The notes under the pieces: generated by a model
Database searches by the model: none
What the model saw: only the letters and a program-made list of their open reading frames with translations
Told to the model about the DNA's origin: nothing
Shown here: positions 58,341 through 64,000 of the stretch, one piece after another
Layout: each line of letters opens with the position of its first letter
Position numbering within the stretch: the stretch's first letter is position 1
Made by a program: the position numbers and the translations under genes
Origin: Wolfiporia cocos
Taxonomy: Eukaryota; Basidiomycota; Agaricomycetes; Polyporales; Phaeolaceae
Direction of reading: 5' to 3'
NCBI GenBank assembly: GCA_029448655.1
Contig: JACCLO010000004.1
Span: 124,001 to 188,000 of the forward strand
DNA: 64,000 nt

Positions 58341-58607
58341 AACGAGTAGATCGACGAGTGATGGCCCGCCTTGGCAAGGACGCCGGCACACTAGGGTACG
58401 GGGAATTTGGCAGTGGTAATTTACACTGGTTAATTTACCCTGTAATTGACCCGTAATTTACAGTCAGGTTGGAATGGGTATGTAAATTACGGTTAATTAG
58501 GGAGATATGATGAAGGAGTGTTGCAATGATTCATTGCAGCGATAATGCTTCCGCAGAGCTCCGCATTTGTTTCCGCAAACAAAAAATCTTCGCAGTGACC
58601 ACAAACC

Positions 58608-59488
58608 ATGGCTTCATCTCGAGAAATGGGCTTAGACAGCATTCCTCTGCTTCGGAGATACCTTCAGCAGCTTCCAGATCTCTTACCTGTCAGATCTGAG
58701 AATGTGTCAGCTGCTGACTTCACACGGTTTTCGCTCGACCCAGAGTGGGTTGAAGATGAGGGTATTGAATCTGCTGTGAACCACGAGCTAGAAACATTGC
58801 TCGGTCCCAGAACAGGTCCTAAAGAGACATTTGTTTTAAGAGAACGTGGACCCGCCATCGAAGCACTTGCCGATGTTCTTGAAGATTTCTGTAGCCGGAC
58901 AGTATCATACTCCGGAAATGGATTGGAGATGCCTGCCGTGCAGCCGAGGATGTATACGAAGCAGCTAATAAGCCTGTCAGTATACTGTGCATTCTCTTGT
59001 GTACACTGTGCTGTTCACCTGACTCATTTATTTGCAAGCTTCCTACGGAAAGCGAGATAGTTACCACATACGGAAACAGTGTCTTGAAGGCTTTTCAGGT
59101 GGAAACGGAGAGCAATACAGGTGTGCCACAGAAGAAGCCAGTGGGCAGGCACCAATCAAAAGGAATAAGCAAACAGCCTGCCAAGCCATCAACACAGATT
59201 CTGAATTCGTACAATGATCCAGCTTTCGTTTCGTCAGATGAAGAGAGAGACACACGATCCAGTGGCTCTAAAACTCACCCCACATTGTTAAAAGTCAGCC
59301 GTCCATGCCGTCTTGTGTACAATGATGAAGGGGAGAAGGGGAAGAAGCGTGTTCGGTGCTTGGGCAGTGCAGGATGTCATCAGAGCTGGGTCTGGCCGAG
59401 GAATCGTTCTCACATCCTTGCGCACACCAAGAACTGCTCCTATCTCCCTGCTGATCTTCGGCACAAATGTCACAAGCCGATTTTCTAA
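58608..59488 (+). pseudogene. BED-zinc-finger, hAT-transposase-like N-terminal fragment
   Basis: The first frame (MASSREMGLDSIPLLRRYLQ) gives way near 58910 to another frame (WIGDACRAAEDVYEAANKP), suggesting a one-base shift. This joins across an intron at about 58975-59037 (GTCAGT donor, TTGCAAG acceptor) to LPTESEIVTTYGNSVL. The end holds a BED-type finger: RCLGSAGCHQSWVWPRNRS, then H-x4-C with YLPADLR, as in Agaricomycete hAT transposases. The catalytic and dimerisation domains are missing; the frame stops 142 bp before the LTR of element 3. It could be a truncated transposase or a domesticated DNA-binding protein. Confidence 0.5.
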
Positions 59489-59629
59489 AGCTTGCAGACG
59501 ACTAGTATTCCTATCTTATCTTAGCGCCCGCCCATCAGTCATGTGCAGGACCCCAAACACCCCACATGTGCCAGCTAGACCCCAGACACTCTTCTCTCGG
59601 CTCTACCCCGGAGTTAGGGTTATATCCGA

Positions 59630-60334
59630 TGTTACGGTTATTTTAATTTTTCGAGTATCGACAGAACTCACCATTGGGCGAATACGATACAGGGACTTGT
59701 CGCGCAACTAACTCCCCTGGCTACTCGAGATCTTACTGGGCGCATCCCCAGTTGTACTAGTCTGTAGGGCTCGTTTCATCTTTGGCAGATCCAACCCTGC
59801 CACCGTTTCATGTTCATCGTTTAGCAGACAGATGGCGTTCAACCGCCATCATTCCTATCTATCGTCTCAGATATATCATTCCATACTTATCAAACGTCTG
59901 GGACTATAGCGTAGATAGTATCGGTGACATCTGGGACAGACTTGACCCCTGAAACCTAGCGTAGTATAAAAACTCATGTACTTACCGTCGAGGCTCTTCA
60001 GCTCGACCTTGTTGTACAAACAAGAAGTCTTATACTCGTTCTCAAACGTAGGAAACTACGCTCAGTATTTCTCACTCGAGCAACCGAACGACTAAGTCCT
60101 CGAAGTGCACACTGACTTCTCGGACTTAGGCGAGTCTTATATTCTATTCGACTCGCACTTGAACAGATTATATCCTCTAACGCGTATTGGATATTAACCG
60201 ATCTCCTAAGGACTTTGCTTAGGACCCGAAGGCATCTAACGAGTATTTGCCTTCCACACGGCTGCGTGCCTACGTGGAGAAGAACGATTTATATTCGCGA
60301 CTCGAATATACGAACGGGTATTCGACCCGTAACA
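59630..60334 (+). repeat. 5' LTR of gypsy element 3
   Basis: It starts TGTTACGG and ends CCCGTAACA, a perfect short inverted end pair, 705 bp in all. The first 320 bp match the fragment at 19791. Gag starts 47 bp downstream. Confidence 0.8.
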
Positions 60335-60380
60335 GAAGGTCGAGCTTATCACACCCTCACCTACCACGGTGTAAGGGCAC

Positions 60381-62228
60381 ATGATATTTGGACCAGAATT
60401 CCCAGCACGACTGATTGAACTCTTGCCCGAGGACATTCAGGGAGTCTACAGACTCAACCAATACGAGTGGACTGACACCATTGGAGCCTTCCGTAACCGC
60501 GGAGGAATTGTTGTCATCCCCAGAGAAGATAGGGCATCGAAGTGGGTACAAGTATACCCCTCCGCAGGAACGACCGCTTGGGAAATAACGCGTGAAGCGT
60601 TCAAACGATTCGGAGAAATCCCTCCGATGTCAACCGCGACGTTGACCGAAAACGAAACCGAAACCATCAACAGAACCTTCGATGCCGATGGAAATACGAA
60701 TCAGCCTTCGGGCGCCACAGGAATGGCAGGAATTGAGCGCATCGGAGATGATGGGAGAAATCCTGGAAACTTTACAGGAACAGATAACAGCCAGACCGGA
60801 GGACAGGACCCTCCAGGATTTATATCTGCTTCTGCGCAGAGTGGGATTGGGTCTATGGCTGGAGGAACAGACCTCTTTGGAAACCCCCCACAGAACGCAC
60901 CCGGAATGGGTAGCGGAGGAAATCCGTCTTGGACTAGCCCAAGCGGAGGAATGGGAACGACAAACCCAGGAACATGGCCTTCAGGCCTATTTGGACGAAC
61001 CCCCACAGGTACAAGCGGAGGAGGACTGGGAAGAAACTTCGGACTCGGAGGAGGGAATGCCTTCCCTCCTGGAGGACTCGGAGGAGGAACCCCCGCGAAC
61101 CCCGGAGGAGGAAACCCTGGAGGGAACTCAGGGAACCCCGGAGGAAACCCAGGAAACCCGGGTGGAGGATACCCGGGAGGAGGAGGACCCCCAGGAGGGC
61201 CTCCACCACCGAATGCGCCGCAACCTCAACCTCCGGCGCCGAACCCGTACTACCGACCCCCGATGATAAAGATCAATCCCCCAGACGTATTCGACGGGGA
61301 ACGATCCGACATGCAGAACTTCATAAACCAGTGCAATTCCTGGTTTACAATGTACGAAACGTCATTCCAGAACGACGTTCAGAGAGTGATCTTTATCCTC
61401 TCTTATATTTCGAACAAGGGGAAAACGGGCCAATGGAAACAGAATTACCACCGGGTTTATACGAACCCCCAGACGAAACGATTCTTCCCGCCTAGTCTTG
61501 CACAATTTGATGCAGACTTCCAGAAAGCCTTCGGAGCCATCGAAGAGGTACAGAAAGCGCGGAAGAAAATCCTGGACGTAACCCAGGACAGGAAAGACAT
61601 CGATGATTATATCACCGAGTTCAACAACTTGGCCGGGAAGGCCCAGTACGATCGATACAGCGCAGACGGAAACGCGTTGCTCATAACCCTCTTCGAGAAA
61701 GGGTTACCCGAACATACAACCCGATATATCATCGGCGTTCGACCGCTACCAGCAACCATTGATGAATGGCAGTCTGCTGCCTCGTACTATGAAAATACGT
61801 ACAAGATATTCTTGAAACGAGACAAACCGTTTGTCAAGAAAAAGGCTTGGCAAGCCTCGAACCAGAATAGCGGACGCACTAGCGCTCCGCAGACAACCGC
61901 ACCGAAAGATCCGAATGCGATGGATGTAGATCGAATGACCACCCAGGAAAGGGACGATCACATCAAGAAGGGAAAATGCTTCACCTGTCATCAGCCAGGA
62001 CATATGTCGCGAGACTGCCCGAAGAGGCCGAGAAAGCCAGCCCGCCCTAGGCGGACTACTCGAAAAACCGAAGAAGAAGAAGCCGAGCAAGAAGCTCGCA
62101 TTGAAGAAGTCTCCGAGGAAGAGACTGAATACATCACCGCTAACAGAGCGGTCACAGCAATTAGGGCTCTGAAAGCCAAGAACCCCGAGCTCCTAGCAAG
62201 GCTCGTAGAAGAACAGGATTTTGCCTAG
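60381..62228 (+). CDS. gag: Gag of gypsy element 3
   Basis: An intact 615-residue frame. The N-terminal 150 residues are unlike other Gags known to me ([20 protein letters not shown]). Residues about 150-290 form a Gly/Pro/Asn-rich unstructured region ([20 protein letters not shown]). The Retrotrans_gag core follows ([20 protein letters not shown] and WYTNPQT-like segments), and a CCHC zinc knuckle, [14 protein letters not shown], sits near residue 535. The C-terminus is Lys/Glu-rich. Gag forms the virus-like particle and packages RNA. The stop TAG follows a GGATTTT heptamer in the frame expected for -1 slippage into pol. Long overlapping frames in this region are products of the GGA/GGN repeats. 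Confidence 0.9.
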   Translation: MIFGPEFPARLIELLPEDIQGVYRLNQYEWTDTIGAFRNRGGIVVIPREDRASKWVQVYPSAGTTAWEITREAFKRFGEIPPMSTATLTENETETINRTFDADGNTNQPSGATGMAGIERIGDDGRNPGNFTGTDNSQTGGQDPPGFISASAQSGIGSMAGGTDLFGNPPQNAPGMGSGGNPSWTSPSGGMGTTNPGTWPSGLFGRTPTGTSGGGLGRNFGLGGGNAFPPGGLGGGTPANPGGGNPGGNSGNPGGNPGNPGGGYPGGGGPPGGPPPPNAPQPQPPAPNPYYRPPMIKINPPDVFDGERSDMQNFINQCNSWFTMYETSFQNDVQRVIFILSYISNKGKTGQWKQNYHRVYTNPQTKRFFPPSLAQFDADFQKAFGAIEEVQKARKKILDVTQDRKDIDDYITEFNNLAGKAQYDRYSADGNALLITLFEKGLPEHTTRYIIGVRPLPATIDEWQSAASYYENTYKIFLKRDKPFVKKKAWQASNQNSGRTSAPQTTAPKDPNAMDVDRMTTQERDDHIKKGKCFTCHQPGHMSRDCPKRPRKPARPRRTTRKTEEEEAEQEARIEEVSEEETEYITANRAVTAIRALKAKNPELLARLVEEQDFA

Positions 62229-64000
62229 GAGGGAAGCCCACGGTCTTACCCTCCGAGAAAGCAGCACATGTAATTACCTCGTTCGAGAAGAATCGATCCC
62301 TCTTCATCCCGGTAATCATGACGCTGGCAAAACCCATGAAGTGCAATGCACTAATCGACTCAGGAGCAATGTCGAACCTGATCCACAGCAGAGTGGTAGA
62401 AAAATACAAGGTGCCCACGCAACCTTTGAAGAACCCGATCATCGTCAAAAATGTTGACGGAACAGAAAACAAAGATGGGCGAATAGACCGAGAAGCTACC
62501 ATACTACTACGATATCCGAAGACCCAGAAAACGCGAAAAGTCCGATTCCTGGTAGGATCAATCGGAACAGAAAATATGATTCTAGGGTATGGATGGCTAA
62601 AAGACGAAAACCCCACAATCGACTGGAAGGACCAAACAGTCGATGTACGATCGGTACTAGGGGCAGAAGAAAAGAAACAGGAAGCCACGATCCGAATGGA
62701 TACGGTGGAAATGGTAGTTGCCCCAGAAGGAACAATTCCAACAAGGGGGACCCAAGAAGCTGCAGGGTATGACCTTTACGCCGCAGAAGAAACCGAGATT
62801 CCTGCCGGAGGATGGAAACTCGTCTCCACAGGAGTAAAAATGAAGATCCCGAAGGGATCGTATGGAAGGTTGGCCGGACGATCAGGCAACACCCTCAGAC
62901 ACGGATTGGTAGTACAAGCCGGAGTCATAGACTCGGACTACCGAGGAGACGTCGGAGCCATCGTCTTCAACTACTCAAACAAAGCACATAGAATTATCCC
63001 GGGCATGCGAATAGCCCAGATAATTTTCGAACAACACCTCACCCCCGACATCTTAGAAGTCGAAGACCTAGATGAAACAAAACGAGGGGAGAAAGGGTTT
63101 GGATCCACGGACCAGCCAGAAGAAACAACGCAGCGGCTCTATACTCCCGAGGAGTATGAAGCGATCCGACGCTTCGTGAAAGATAACCCTAGGATCATAG
63201 GGAAGAAAGGGGAGACGCGAAAGAAGTTCCGAACAAAGATACAAATCATAAACGCTGTCAGGAAAGCGCTGACGAAATCCCAGGAATTTGCACAGAAAAC
63301 CCCCGAACCAGAACGAACGATTGAGGAGATGGTTCCCAAACACCTACTGGACTTCGCCAAGGTGTTCAGTAAGGAGTCCGCAGCAGCGTTCCCCCCGTCG
63401 AGACCATGGGACCACGCAATCGAATTAAAACCCGATTTTGTGCCGAAAGACTGCAAAGTCTATGCACTCTCGCCTAAAGAGCAGCAGGCGCTGGACGAAT
63501 TCCTAAAAGAAAACCTGGCCAAGGGATTCATAGTCCCTTCAAAATCCCCGATGGCGTCACCATTCTTTTTCGTCCCAAAGAAAGACAGCGGCCTACGACC
63601 CTGTCAAGATTATCGGTATCTGAACGAAGGGACGATAAAGAACGTCTATCCCTTGCCACTGATCTCAGAGCTCCTGGAAAAGTTAAAAGGAGCAAAGATC
63701 TTCACAAAGATGGACCTTAGAGCGGGATACAACAACGTGCGAATCAAAAAAGGGGACGAATGGAAAGCGGCCTTCAAAACAAACCGAGGGTTGTACGAGC
63801 CCACGGTTATGTTTTTCGGATTGTGCAATGCACCCGGGACCTTTCAGGCAATGATGAACGAAATCCTGAAAGAAGAAATTCTCGAAGGATGGGTGCTTGT
63901 TTATATGGACGACATCCTTATTTTCTCGGAAGACGAGAAAATACACAAGGAACGAGAGCGGCGGATCCTTCAGAGACTGGTGGATAACCACCTCTTTGTG
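62165..64000 (+). CDS. pol: Pol of gypsy element 3: protease, dUTPase, RT (cut by window end)
   Basis: This frame, -1 relative to gag, is open from 62165 to the end of the window and overlaps gag by about 64 nt. The protease active site is [16 protein letters not shown] dUTPase domain comes next (about 62700-63105) with all five motifs: [32 protein letters not shown] and [12 protein letters not shown] follows: [43 protein letters not shown] and the catalytic [10 protein letters not shown]. RNase H, integrase and the 3' LTR must lie beyond the window. No stop or frameshift is seen, so the element may be active. The dUTPase lies between protease and RT, unlike in elements 1 and 2. Confidence 0.9.
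62216..62254 (+). promoter_or_regulatory. Candidate -1 programmed frameshift signal between gag and pol
   Basis: The heptamer G-GAT-TTT (62216-62222) is in the gag frame two codons before the TAG. After a 5-nt spacer a stem GGAGGG/CCCTCC (62228-62233 with 62249-62254) extends by AAG/CTT past one bulged A, with an 8-nt loop. The heptamer resembles the retroviral GGAUUUA site. Slippage by -1 enters the open pol frame. Confidence 0.7.

Noticed and set aside
59610..59622. TTAGGG-like sequence that might hint at a telomere
   Set aside because: Only one copy occurs, with no tandem repetition.
60682..61495. Two overlapping frames of 194 and 173 codons inside gag of element 3
   Set aside because: They are produced by the GGA/CCN-rich repeats of the Gly/Pro region read in other phases. 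The gag frame holds the core domain and the zinc knuckle.

Overview
The window looks like a transposon-crowded stretch of a basidiomycete genome, most likely Agaricomycetes. Reasons: genes have many GT-AG introns of about 50-60 nt; the mobile elements include Ty3/gypsy elements with chromodomains, a KDZ transposase, a hAT element with 8-bp duplications and a Tc1/mariner-type MITE; and the host genes are low-complexity RING, coiled-coil and Ser/Pro-rich proteins typical of that class. No bacterial, viral or plasmid genes are seen. All identifications come from reading motifs by eye; no database search was possible.

Layout. 1-8.1 kb: a 5'-truncated minus-strand gypsy element (pol with a C-terminal dUTPase) whose LTR holds a nested 1.9-kb non-autonomous LTR element and whose integrase holds a nested 0.9-kb short-LTR element. 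8.4-19.2 kb: the densest host-gene island (acidic nuclear-type protein, a RING protein with four SUMO-interaction-like motifs, two large low-complexity proteins, and a CDK7/Kin28-like tail). 19.4-22 kb: a pol III-type tRNA-like unit, LTR fragments and repeats. 22-32.4 kb: three minus-strand genes (KDZ transposase, a viroplasmin-like-domain gene, and an unknown gene broken by two LTR insertions, one of them a tandem array of four LTRs and three internal regions). 33-44 kb: a hAT element, solo LTRs, and a decayed gypsy element (gag, PR, RT, IN, chromodomain, dUTPase). 44-56.6 kb: relics of MED14 and ARP8, a second RING/SIM gene, a broken host gene carrying an LTR inside an LTR, a MITE and further solo LTRs. 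57-59.5 kb: a coiled-coil RING gene and a BED-finger hAT-transposase-like fragment. 59.6 kb to the end: an apparently intact plus-strand gypsy element with a dUTPase between protease and RT, and a strong candidate -1 frameshift signal between gag and pol.

Main themes. (1) Three gypsy elements carry dUTPase domains in two different polyprotein positions. (2) Many LTRs of different sequence share a hairpin with an invariant CTTAC(A/T) loop and a covarying stem just downstream of the TATA box. (3) Older genes and elements are broken again and again by CGA-to-TGA changes, a CpG-decay signature, while the newest LTR copies are almost identical to each other. (4) The gene relics belong to the transcription machinery (CDK7-like, MED14, ARP8).
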